From Miscanthus floridulus (lineage: Eukaryota > Streptophyta > Magnoliopsida > Poales > Poaceae), in contig NC_089589.1 in the NCBI RefSeq assembly GCF_019320115.1, positions 20,494,749 through 20,558,748 of the forward strand: 64,000 nt of DNA, in the 5' to 3' direction. Shown here piece by piece: positions 19,031-29,690 of this stretch. Both the position numbers and the translations under genes were made by a program. The first letter of the stretch is position 1; each line of letters opens with the position of its first letter. The notes below the pieces were generated by a model, which saw only the letters and a program-made list of their open reading frames with translations, did not search any database and had not been told where the DNA came from.

Positions 19031-22000
19031 CTAACTATCTTTAGGTGCATCAACAATGAGGGCCTCATTGTGATCAATTCGTACGTAAGCAGGTTCGTCA
19101 CCCTCTTGAAGGATAGGTAGGGGTACGTTCGCCCCGAATGCAGGCATTTCCTGATAGCCCCTGTAGTCTTCTTCGTCCGTCACTCCATCGACACCGACAA
19201 TCTTCCTTTTCCCTTCTAGGACTACTTTTAGCCTTCATTTTGTCTTGTTGTCCCTTGCATAGAAGACTTGCATAACATCTCTTGCAAGGACGAACGGGTC
19301 GTCTCTGTATGCGGTCTTAGTGAGATCAACGGTAGTAAACCCGTCACTGTCAGTGTTGATTTCCTCGAGTTGGACCCACTGGCAGCGAAAAAGAGCTGCC
19401 TTCAATGGACCGTAGGCTAGCTCCCATATCTCCTCTATGAAAATATAGTATGTCGCCTGCACGTTGCTGTTTTCGTCGTGAGCATCAAAACGAACACCAC
19501 AATTTTGGTATGTGCTCTTTCCATCTTATTTTTTTTGTGTAAAATGTGAATCCATTGATCCCATACCCTTGGTACTTAAGATATGTACTTGAAGGTCCCT
19601 TGGCTAAGGCATCCAGTTGATTACCCAACTTTATTCCAAGCAAGCGACATCGCAACCAGCTGACAAATTCCTCCTTATTTTTTTATCCAGCCAAGCCTGT
19701 GACTTGCTCGGATACAGAGTTTGCAGCAATTGCCTGTGCTTGTCAATGTATGGCATCACACCCTCGGCTTGCTGGACAGCGAACTGTGCTTGTCTAAAAG
19801 AAACAAGGTCGTCTACTATAACAGATTTCTTCCCGACCGTTCCTTTGCCACGTAGTCTTCCCTCGTGACGAGATTCTGGAACTCCGATCGTTTTGATGTC
19901 CAGATAATATGTGCAGAACTCAATGGCCTCCTCCATTGACCATCCTTCAACCAAGCCCCCTTCTGGCCTAAATATGTTCCTAACATACCTCCTGAAAACT
20001 TTCATCAATCTTTCAAAAGGGAACATCTGATGTAGGTACATTGGGCCAAGGGCTCTAATTTGGTCAACAAGATGAATGAGCAGATGCAATGAGATATCAA
20101 AGTAAGTCGGCGGGAAATGCATCTCAAGCCTAACGAGAGTTTCGGCTATGTCCCGCTGCAGCTGCTCTAGTGTGGACACATCAATGACCTTTTTTGAGAT
20201 CACGTTGAAGAATGAGCAAAGCTTTATGATTGGGGAGTGAACCTTTGGGGGGAGGATACCACATAGGGCAACAGGGAGCAGCTGAGTCATAATGACATGA
20301 CAATCATGGGTCTTCATAGGGCCATAGTTGAACTTGAGTTCTCTCATGTTCACTAGCCTCTTTAGGTTCACAGAGTAGCCCATCGGGACTTTGAGTTCAT
20401 TGAAGAAAGAAATAAGCGCACGCTTTTCTTCCTTCTTCAATGTCCATGACGCAACCGGAAGTTCGAACTGGCCATTCTCTAGCTCCACGGGATGAAGCTC
20501 CTTTCTGATTCCCAAGTGTTGCATGTCCAGACGTGTGGCTAGTGAATCCTTCGATGTCCCCATGGTGTCCATCAAGGTGTTAAGAGTGTTAGCGGACACG
20601 TTTTTAGTGATGTGCATGGGATCAAGACAGTGGCGTACACTCAGAAAAGGCCAGTAAGGTAGTTCCTAGAAAACCGATTTTTTCTTCCAAATGCTCCCAT
20701 CAGGCGCTGCTACTGCATTGTCCCCCTTCCCAAGGACAACCTCTAGTTTGTTGAGTTCTCAAAGTATCGCAGGCCCGTCTCGATATTTTGGAGCTAAGTG
20801 TTTCTCAATAGTACCGTTGAAATTTTTTCTGTTCCTGCGGTAAGGGTGATCCTTAGGTAGGAACCTACGGTGTCCCATATAAACTATCTTTGAGTTATTT
20901 GGCAGATTTACCGCATCGGTGTCGTCGAAGCACTCGACACATCCAGTATAGCCTTTTGTCTTCTCTCCGAACAACGAACCTCGACCTGGTAGGTCGGTGA
21001 TTGTAGCGATAAGTACTCCCTTGATCATGACATGTTCCTTTTTGTACTCATCCCAAACATCCGGCACACCCTTTTCAAACATCTCCACTAGTTAATCGAT
21101 CACTGGTTCCAGAAACACATCGATGTCATTCCCAGGCTGTCTTGGCCCTTGGATCAGTAGTGGCATCTGGATGTACGACCGCTTCATACAGACCCAAGGT
21201 GGAAGGTTGTATATATAGAGCGTCACTGGCCAGGTGCTATGATTGCTTCTAACCTGGTCGAAAGGATTCATCCCATCTGTGCTCAAAGCAAACCAAAGGT
21301 GCCTTACCTCTCCACTGATGTCCTTATAGAACATAGTTTTGACAGTCCTCCAGTCATGCCCATCGGCGGGGTGCCTCATTATTGTATCTTTCTTACGCTC
21401 TTCGCCATGCCAGCGCAACAGCTTGGCTGACTTTGCACATGCAAACAGCCTATGCACCCGGGGAGCTATAGGGAAATACCAAATGACCTTTACGGGACCT
21501 CCTCTGGTCTTGGTACCCTCATCTGACAGCCCTTCCTTGTACCATGGAGCTTCACACTTGGGGCACTTGTCCAAGTCTTTGTATTTTTCTCCACGGTACA
21601 ATATGCAATCATTGGAACACGTGTGGATTTTTTCAACCTCGAGGCCGATGGGGCAGATCATTTGCTTGGCCAAGTATGTCTTTTCTGGCAACTCATTTTT
21701 TTCTGGGAGCATTTTCCTTATTATACCTAACAACTGATCAAAGCCTTTATCACTCAATCCGTTTGTCGATTTGAACTCTAACAGCATGATTTCGGCTTCC
21801 AGTTTGCTCATTGGACAATTCCTATACAATGGTGTTTTGCCATATTGTCTCATTTTCTCTAGCTTTCTCAGCTGTCTTTCACTAAGACATCCGGTCCCTA
21901 CATTACGTAGCAGCTGTGAAATGCCATCGTTATCCTCGGTGTCGTCAGCTAGCGTGTTCCTAAACACATTATTAACTGTGGCCATAGGTTCCGTGTTGAC

Positions 22001-22312
22001 ACCGGGTTCCTCGTCAGCATCGTGGATGGCTACGTCAGGCATGTCCACATCATCATCGTTTTCCTGCAGAACATTCACACCAACCTCGCCATGCATAGTC
22101 CATATCGTATAGTTTGGCATGAACCCCGTGGTAATCAAGTGCGATCGTATAGACTCAATTTGACGAAAGTTCCTATGATTCTTGCAATCTTTGCATGGGC
22201 AGAAGACAGGGTTCCCATTCCCAGCATGGGCTTTGGCATCGGTGATAAACTGGCTGACGCCATGCATGTACCGCTTGTCCGTTCGGGATAGATGCATCCA
22301 CTCCCGATCCAT
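19031..22312 (-). pseudogene. TNP2-type CACTA transposase of CACTA-1
   Basis: The frame opens at ATG 22312 with MDREWMHLSRTDKRYMHGV, the Transpos_assoc domain, including CPCKDCKN. The Transposase_21 region follows with a zinc-type CPKCEAPWY block and the acidic residue in FALSTDGMNPF, then ATITDLPG and a region ending CLDPMHITKNV. The DUF4218-like part (HDCHVIMTQLLP, FPFERLMKVFRRYVRN) fills 20617-19631, and the DUF4216-like part (IFIEEIWELAYGPLKAALFRC) spans 19462 to a stop at 19031. The enzyme would cut and join the element ends. In-frame stops at 21092 (TAA), about 20758 (TGA) and 20666 (TAG), plus a shift near 19630, make it inactive unless some are intronic. Confidence 0.9.
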
Positions 22313-22951
22313 CTCTGCACAAAAAAATACTGAGATAGTAATTACAAAGAATTAATAAGAAATCGAGCTTCATGAACAACAGTTGTAGCTCGAAAGTACC
22401 ATTTTTGGAAAACATTATTGTACACTAATTATTGAAAATTTGAAATTGGTAGGCCCGGCCCTGTAAATTGAAAATCGTAGTAAAAACAATTATTGCACAA
22501 TATTGATGAACAACTATTCTACTCTACTTCTAAGAACTAGTTATAGCATCACATACTAACAATGATGATCTTGACCACCATGGAATAATTAGCTAGGAAT
22601 TTAAATGTGTTCATAGACACCAACCTTTTGGATGATGGATTCACCACAATTTGAGCCTTGCACAAATGTCTAATTGGAAAAGTGCTCTCTAGAATTGAGA
22701 AAGAACTAGAATGAGAATCAAGCAATGTAGCCATCAAAATGAAGCTAATTAAGCAACAAAATCAAAGGAGTGGATGTTTGTTACTAACCTTAAAGCAAAA
22801 AGATCAAGCCATTCTTCAAAATCCAAGCACTAACTTCATGGTGAAGAGCAGCCGCAACAATGGAGGGAAGGGTCCAAACGCACGCCTCTATTCTCGGGAT
22901 GGAAAAGAGGAGGAAGGAGAGGACGGTTGCAGCCTTTTTGTGTTGTAGGCT
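22313..22951. other. Leader region of the CACTA-1 transposase gene
   Basis: A 640-bp stretch lies between the transposase start and the right-end motif array. The minus strand is AT-rich near the gene and GA-rich near 22850-22930. It probably holds the promoter, 5' UTR and perhaps an intron; no clear TATA box was found. The frames here are short and lack domain signal. Confidence 0.4.
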
Positions 22952-23222
22952 TATCACCGTCGGTTCTTGGCTAGAACCGACAGTGATAGTGTCCAATCAC
23001 TGCCGGCTCTTGGTTTAAACCGGCAGTGATGAGTGCCCGCCAAAACACTGCCGGTTCAAGCCACAAACCGGCAGTGATGTGATCCTTCACTGCCGGTTTT
23101 AGCCCAGCCCCAATCATTTTTTCATTTTCAAGCTCATAACCGGCAGTGAAGGTACATCACTGCCGGTTCTCATAAATCCGGCACTGATGAGGCCGGCAGT
23201 GATGTGCAAATCTGGCGTAGTG
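22952..23222. repeat. Right terminal and subterminal motif array of CACTA-1
   Basis: The array has about ten half-sites (ATCACTGCCGGTT and AACCGGCAGTGAT types) ending with the terminal inverted repeat at 23193-23222. The sites are spaced 15-40 bp apart, sparser than at the left end. Confidence 0.88.
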
Positions 23223-23225
23223 TAA

Positions 23226-24914
23226 TCAGGATTTTGATACAACGCAATGAAGTGTCAAAGCAGCAGCAAGACACGATAGTTTCTATTGTGGGGTACTCTG
23301 GCTAATGTGGTGTATGAAAAGCTTAAAGGACAATTTGATTGCTTAGCTTTCGTATCAGTTTCTCAGACTCCTGACATGGAGAAAATATTCAACAACTTAC
23401 TGTATCAACTTGACAAGAGAAATAATATACGCATCGATGTCATCGTTGATGATCTCAGGGAATTCCTTCAGAAAAAGAGGTACAAACAAATCAAACGATA
23501 CTAGCCATCAATTTATAATTATGAACTTTTGCATAGGACAATTGAAAAGCACCACTATTATTCAAAAAAAAAATCCTATTGAAAATTTCTAGCTAGTAGA
23601 ACGCTTAATTTTCTCTACACTCTTATTTCTTAACTCTGTTACTTTGAGTGGATTCTATTGTCAATTGTGACCCTTTTGCCCCTTGTCGCCAACTAAAATA
23701 GTTAGATTTAATTTATACAGAATGGAACAGAAGTTCCAATATGGAATAATGTGGTGTCTGAGAATTGATAACTTTTTTTTTCTTTTCCTTAGATTTGTCA
23801 CCAATTTTCTCATGAATTTGTATGGCGTCTTTGAAGGAGTATGCATAACGATTGTGAAATGGAGATTCCTTGCCATCTACAATGTAATTGTACCATAGTT
23901 AAAGAACTTTGTTTCTGATAACATAGCTTTTGTGGTGTAGTACTTGATTGTTACTGATGACATATGGGATATCTCAGATTGGAAACATATTAGATGTGCT
24001 TTGCCTCCTAATAATGCTGGATGCAAAATTATCACAACTACACGTAATATGAGAGTGGCTGAAGAAGTTGGTGGTGCTTACAAGATGAAACCCCTCGATC
24101 TTCACTGTTCTAGAATATTACTGTATGGAGGAATATTTGGCCATGAAGGCAGAGACAAGTGTCCTAATGAGGAGCTAGTTGAAGTATCCAATAAAATACT
24201 AACCAAGTGTGATGGGGTACCCTTAGGTATCATTACAATAGCTAGTTTGATGGCCAGTAAAGAAAGAAATAAATTGGAATGGTATGAGGTGTGCAACTCC
24301 ATTGGTACTGGTATGGAGAATAATATAGATGTCGAAAACATGAGAAATGTTTTGTTGCTCAGCTATTATCATCTGAAACCTCATCTAAGAACTTGCTTGT
24401 TGTACTTAAGTGTATTTCCAAAAGATTATGAAATTGACAAAAGACGTTTGATATGGATGTGGATAGCGGAAGGTTTCATTCAATGTGGAAAACAAGGGCA
24501 GAGCCTATTTGAAGTCAGAGAGAGTTACTTCAACGAGCTCATAAATAGAAGTATGATCGAACCGGTGTATTATATGGACACTATGAAGGTACAGTCTTGC
24601 CGTGTACATGATGTGGTGCTTGATCTTATCCGTTCCTTGTCAGGTGACGAAAACTTCGCTACTAGTTTGTATGGCATGGGTCATGCATCTCCATCGCAAA
24701 AGATTCGGAGGTTATCCATTCAAAATGGCAAGGTAAATGAGGGTACCCATGGTGCTACTGTGAGCATGCAACAAGTAAGGTCGGCTGCCTTTTCATCTGT
24801 TGTGAATCTAATACCAGCCCTTTGCAAGGTTTGAAATTGTGCGTGTTTTGCATTTGGAAAATTGCTATCTTTCACATGGTTACAACCTCAAGTATATTGG
24901 GAAGTTAGTACATT
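23226..24914 (+). pseudogene. NLR disease-resistance gene, NB-ARC part, continuing from 6012
   Basis: After the TAA duplicate the NLR frame resumes with IRILIQRNEVSKQQQD. The next block, IVSIVG then TLANVVYEKLKGQFDCLAF, lacks the Walker A core (usually GGLGKTT), which has been deleted near 23294-23297 with a frame change. An intron runs from a GT at 23480 to AG at 23940. The 23941 exon carries kinase-2 (LIVTDDIW), RNBS-B (KIITTTR), GLPL (CDGVPLGIITIA), RNBS-D (CLLYLSVFPKDYEIDKRRL) and the RVHDVVLDLI MHD-type motif. A +1 shift near 24826 precedes the first LRR-like text (RVLHLENCYLSHG). The gene stops at a CACTA end at 24915, and no LRR continuation was found in the window. Confidence 0.92.
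23480..23940 (+). other. Intron of the NLR gene between RNBS-A and kinase-2
   Basis: The donor AGAG|GTAC and acceptor GTGTAG|TAC bound a 461-bp AT-rich intron at a position common in grass NLRs, just before the kinase-2 exon. Joining these exact sites gives the wrong phase by one base, so a base has been lost at the junction or another site is used. Confidence 0.6.
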
Positions 24915-26140
24915 CACTACCGGACGCGGCTTCGGCAAAGCCTTTGCCGAGTGTTGCACTCCACAAAGGGCGCTCGCCAAATAGTCTATCGGCAAAGACC
25001 TCTTTGCCGAGTGCACTTTATCGAGCACTCGGCAAAGACTTTGCCGAGTGCCAATCCGACACTCGGCAAAGAAAAGTGGCCGTGACGGCGAGTGCCACAG
25101 TGACGGCAAAGCCTTTGCCGAGTGCTAAATCGACACTCGGCAACGAATTTTTGAAAAGATATAAAAAAAACCTGCCGCCGCTGCCTTTCCGCGTGCGGCG
25201 CGTGATGGATCCCGGGCGTGTCCTGCGCGGTGACGGACTGCAGCCTCCAGCCGCGGCCATAGCTGACGGACTCTTTGCCGTCCCTGACGGCCTCGACGTG
25301 CAGCGCTGGCGGGGCCCCAGGTTCGAGCTTGCGGTTGATGGCGTGCAGCGCGTAGCGGGCCGTCGTCCCTGCCGCGAACCGCCGGACCTTGCCGGAGCTC
25401 CTGCACGTCACCTCCAAGAACTGCCAAGCGGCAAGCAGACAACAAGCGTTAGTTCAAGGAGAGCGGGTGCAGCAGGAGGAGAGCGGGTTTTACCGGTTGC
25501 GGTGGAGGAGGAGAGTCGCCACCGCCGTCCTTGCCTGGCTGTTGCGCGTCACCGGGCTGCTGCGCCCGCTGCTCCATCGCAGCGCGCGCTGAGTCGCGCC
25601 CCGCTGGCTGGCCACCCTCGGATTTGCCTGGCGGTTGCGCGTCCTGGTGCAGTTATATAGTATAGCAGCTTTGCCGAGTGTCCTAGATCTGACACTCAGC
25701 AAAGCAGCGTTTGCCGAGTGTTCTAGATCTGACACTCGGCAAATGTTTTTATTTATTTTTTGTCGAGTGTCCTAGATCTGACACTCGGCGATGCAGCGTT
25801 TGCCGAGTGTTCTAGATCTGACACTCGGCAAATGATTTTTTTTATATTTTATTTATTTATTGTCGAGTGTCCTAGATCTAACACTCGGTAAAGTTTTTTT
25901 TCTTCTGCTTCTTTTCTAGAAAAAAGATTTTATTTCTTTGCCGAGTGTCAAAAAATGACACTCGGCAAACACCCTCTTTGCCGAGTGTTTTTTTTTACAC
26001 TTGGCAAACAAACCACCTTGCCGAGTGTCATTTTTTGACCCTCGGCAAAGAGGCTCCTTTGCCGAGTGCCATTTTTTGACACTCGGCAAAGAGGCTCCTT
26101 TGTCGAGTGTCATTTTATGACACTCGGCAAACTATTTTTT
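24915..26140. mobile_element. CACTA-type element fragment with TTTGCCGAGTGTC motif; right end not found
   Basis: CACTACCGGACGCGG at 24915 starts in the LRR-proximal NLR sequence, preceded by ATT (24912-24914). Motif copies TTTGCCGAGTG and CACTCGGCAAAG fill 24940-25145 and 25665-26135 in both orientations, as in the 4139-4908 element, so it belongs to the same broad motif family. The expected closing CCGGTAGTG plus ATT was not found downstream. The right end may be deleted or may have been moved by the LTR insertion near 26553. A GC-rich middle carries captured exon-like sequence. Confidence 0.75.
25166..25428 (-). pseudogene. Captured host-gene exon fragment inside a CACTA
   Basis: On the minus strand an acceptor-like TTGGCAG precedes a GC-rich frame reading FLEVTCRSSGKVRRFAAGT, continuing RYALHAINRKLEPGAPPALHVEAV and YGRGWRLQSVT. 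The base composition (GC-rich) and coherent codons differ sharply from the AT-rich motif arrays on either side. It resembles an exon of a conserved plant protein that I cannot name with confidence. Capture of such fragments is known for grass CACTA elements. No start codon or downstream exons remain. Confidence 0.6.
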
Positions 26141-26552
26141 TTTCATTTTTGACCTCCAAACTTTTTCTGCAGTACTCATACAATACCTAGTACTCCATGT
26201 TCCAATGTGGCACATTTCTCGGACTTTTTCTATATTTCTTTAATTTATTTCATTTAATTGAATTTTCTTGGATAATTCAAATTATAACTGCTAGTCATTC
26301 GAATAATAAAAAAATAAATGGAAAAATGATATTCATGTTATTTAGTATAATGTGAGGCCGTATCCAGGAACAGACCACCAATTTCGAACATCTTGTTCAC
26401 GAAACATGATCACGGACTTGCGGTCGAGTTGTTTTTAAATTCTATAAAGAAGCAAACGAAGTCCGAAAATCATGAAACTTGCATCCATACTCCATCCAAA
26501 TAAAATTTCATGCGGTGTACTCCGATGTTGGGAGTACGGATTGAGTACATGT
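26141..26552. other. AT-rich sequence, probably internal to the CACTA fragment
   Basis: No gene is seen. The sequence is AT-rich without subterminal motif copies and ends where an LTR-like TGTTACACCC begins. Confidence 0.35.
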
Positions 26553-29500
26553 TGTTACACCCTAAAATTTCATTTGCAAATTATAAATTAAATTTGAGCA
26601 TTTATTAGATCTTCTATGCATTTTAACCTAGGCCAAATAAAAAAAATTGGTTAATTAAAATCAACTATAAGGTTTAAAAATATGTTTGTTGCATTCATGC
26701 CGAAGCATATTGTTTTTTGTTGAGTTTAGGGCTAGGTTGTTTGAGGTGGAATTCAAATTTCATTTGAGTTTTGGCTTGGATTTGAAAACTAGAAATGGAA
26801 AAGGATTTATTTTTGAAAAACTCTCTTCTTCCTCTTTTCTGGCCCAACTTCAGAGCCGGCCCAGCCCCACGCGCCCTCCCTTCCCTCCTTTGCGCTCGCG
26901 GCCGCTCCGCGCTGGCCTGCTCCAGCGCCTACGCATGCGCGTCTACAGCCAGCAACGCGGCCCGCTCCGCAAACACGCCCTTCCTCCGCGCGCACGAGAC
27001 CGTGGCCCAGCTTCGGCCTGCTACCGCGCCTACGCCTGAGCATCCGCTCTCTTCCTCTCACTGCACGTGGGACCCTCACGTCAGACGCGCCTCCCTCCTT
27101 TCCTTTCTTCACTACCCGGTGATGGTGTTGCCATTCTCGGCAACTCACTGCTGCGCCCGCGCTAGCAATGAAAGGGCTCGCAATCCTGTGATTCTGCAGC
27201 TCCACCGCGCTTGCTTTCCATTCCCGCAGCGCCCCTCTCACCTATAAGACCCGTAGCCAAGCCCTCCCTCTCTCCCTTCCTGTCCGCTCGAGCTCGCACA
27301 CCACCGCCCCGTAGCCGCCTACTCCGGTGCCCAATCCACGTCGCCGACGCACCCCGGAGCTTTGCCGATGTAGCCGTAGGTGTCCTCACCACTTTGTTTT
27401 GGTAACCATTCTCTCAGAATCGCTCTCACCGGCGACGTGTTCTCTTTCCAGTTTGGCGCCGTCGTCGACCGGATCCCTTGGAGCTCTCCTGGATGCCGCG
27501 AACGCTTCCATCGAACTCGCATGAGCCGCTTGAACTTCCCGTGCTGTCTTTTCGGTAGATGTCGCTCTGGAGCGCCGTATCGGCGAGCTCTAGTCGCGTC
27601 GTCCATGGTGCCGCCATGGGGCTGTCGTTCCAATATGCTACCCCTCCCTACCTTTCAGTCGTATCGGACTCACGTTGATGCACTCATCGATCCCGTGCCC
27701 TCGGCTTGGTCTGGGGTGGCCGGAATCGCTCATACCAGCGACACCGGCGAGCTCAGGCCATCGGCACCCATGGCGCCGCCATGCGGGCACAGCACGCCGA
27801 CGAGGGAGGCCCCTTCGTTCACCTGCGCCGTTAGATCATTAGCGAATGGCTCAAATTAAAACGTACCCCTTCGGGGTCATAACGGTCCACCGTGGACCCG
27901 TGGACTCGATCCACGGCATCCACGTCACCGGCCCACGCACACGTGGTGCATCGCAGCACTCACGCGTAGCCGCGTGGCATCTAGTCAGCAGCCACGAGGG
28001 TCAACCCGTAGTCAGCCACGCACTTTTGCAATTTAGCCCCTCGGTTTTTAGTGAATCAACCCACGGTCCAGTATAGTTCAAAAGAATTACTTTTCAGTTC
28101 TGTTTTTATCCGTTTTAGCCCCTGTAGTTTTTGCAAATAGTGTGTGCCGTCCATAATTTGTTTAAATTCAGATTTTATTAGTTTAAATTCGAATTTGAGT
28201 TCGGTTTATTTACAGAAATGCCATTGAATCTTGTTTTAAGCATAACTTTTGCGTTTTAAGTCCGATTTGAGTGATTCTTTTGCTCACGTGTTCATAGTAG
28301 TACGTAGATTAGTTTTATAAGCTTTTCAGTCTATATTTCTACTGTTTGGTGTACTGTTCTAATAGAAGTCTATTTGTATGCATGTGATGATTGGATTGGA
28401 TGCTTGATTGGTGAATTAGAACATGTTTAGAGGGTGATCAGTTCGGGGTGAATGAGGACCAGTTGGGAGATCAGCAGTACCCGAAAGAAAACTTTGAGGA
28501 AGGCAAGTGTAGCAAAGGCCCCTTGTACCTATGAACTCTATATTCATTTACATGCATGTGCCTAAATTTGAATTACCTTTAAGGACTTTACCTAGATTAC
28601 TATTGTACAACATATCCTTGATACGTATGGTTTGGGATGCATTTTGTATAGATGCTGCAGTGCTCAACATAAATAATTGTTAAACATGACTAAAGGTATT
28701 ATGCAATATGTTAAAATGGAGCTTTTTAGCAACAGTTAGGGGGCTAGAGTACGGGGTTGAGTGCTCTAGTGCCTCTCCATAAGGACTTAATCCTGAAGCG
28801 GCCACCCAGGAGGTTTCGTACAACCCCAAGTGTCATATGGCTCTGACTTTAACCTGTTACCTAGATTGTACTAGTTCATCTGTAGCTTTCCGTAAGGGCA
28901 AGAGGGGGCACTAGTTGGTATGTTTCTTTTCCTGCAAGGGGTGTGTACCGTGCCGTGACCATGAGTGTCACTTCTAGAGGAGGGCCACATATGGCTAGAC
29001 GGCTGAAACCATAGCAGCTACAACTTGTTAGTGCGACTAGCGAAGGGTTACATAGTGAAACCCTGCCACACTTCCTAAGTAGAGGTGTTGTGGGCTTTGC
29101 AAACCCTGGCATTGGGAATCACGGCTTGGTGGGTAAAGTTATACAATTTCTGCAGAAATATTTAACCTGTTATAACAGCCGTGCTCACGGATACGAGCGA
29201 TCTGGATCCTTCATGATTAGTGGTTACTTTGGATGGTTGGGAAATGGATATAATCTTGATTATTCACTATTACCACTTGGGATTGGGATTATTCACTAAA
29301 GTAGTGATTCAGGATGCTAAAACTAGAACAACTAAAATTGCTAACCGCAGTCAAACCGTGTCTAGTCTTTTGAGCCTCATAGATCCCTTTGATATACTTG
29401 CTAAGCATGGTGAGCTTACACTTGCTTTACATTCAATGAAAATCCCGGATGAGTAACAGATAATACATATGAAGAGTTTTCAGAGGATGTCTAGGACTAC

Positions 29501-29690
29501 TAGGATGATGTTCACCAGTTGGAGTCCCTGTGGCAGTTTGGGTTTAGTTTTCTGCTGTGTTAAAGTAAATAGGAAATAAGGATAATCCCATGCTATACTT
29601 GCCTTTTACACTCGATTTCCATTTAATGCAACTCTCTTAAAGAACCTTCGGTTATCTTCTGGTTTTCCGCTCTCCAGGGACAATCGTAGC
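26553..29690 (+). mobile_element. Probable long (about 3 kb) gypsy LTR, solo or truncated
   Basis: The start TGTTACACCCTAAAATTTC is typical of long Del/Tekay-type grass LTRs. A GC-rich promoter zone contains CCTATAAGACCCG near 27241-27253, followed by a leader and, around 28400-29600, the kind of non-coding text that fills the 3' half of such LTRs (for instance GATGAGTAACAG near 29450). No internal domain or primer-binding site follows. Long ORFs at 26795-27859 are in the GC-rich promoter and show no domain. The right boundary is approximate and I could not find a matching target duplication. Confidence 0.5.

Larger units (their letters stand above)
6013..23222. mobile_element. CACTA (En/Spm) transposon, 17,210 bp, inserted in the NLR gene
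   Basis: The terminal inverted repeats agree at 27 of 30 bases: CACTACCCCAGATCTGGACA at 6013 and, on the complement of 23222, CACTACGCCAGATTTGCACA, both continuing into TCACTGCCGG. The 3-bp duplication TAA flanks it (6010-6012, 23223-23225). Both subterminal zones are dense in the motif CACTGCCGGTT in both orientations. Inside, on the minus strand, are a TNP2-type transposase gene (22312-19031) and a Transposase_24/C48 gene (10471-6860). Extra cargo includes a viroplasmin-type ORF, a spliced unknown gene, a charged coiled-coil ORF, tandem arrays and tRNA-like modules. Stops in both transposase genes suggest it is not autonomous. Confidence 0.95.

Noticed and set aside
26795..27859. Several ORFs of 100-159 codons in GC-rich DNA
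   Set aside because: They overlap on both strands, lack domain signal and lie in the promoter-like zone of a probable long LTR.
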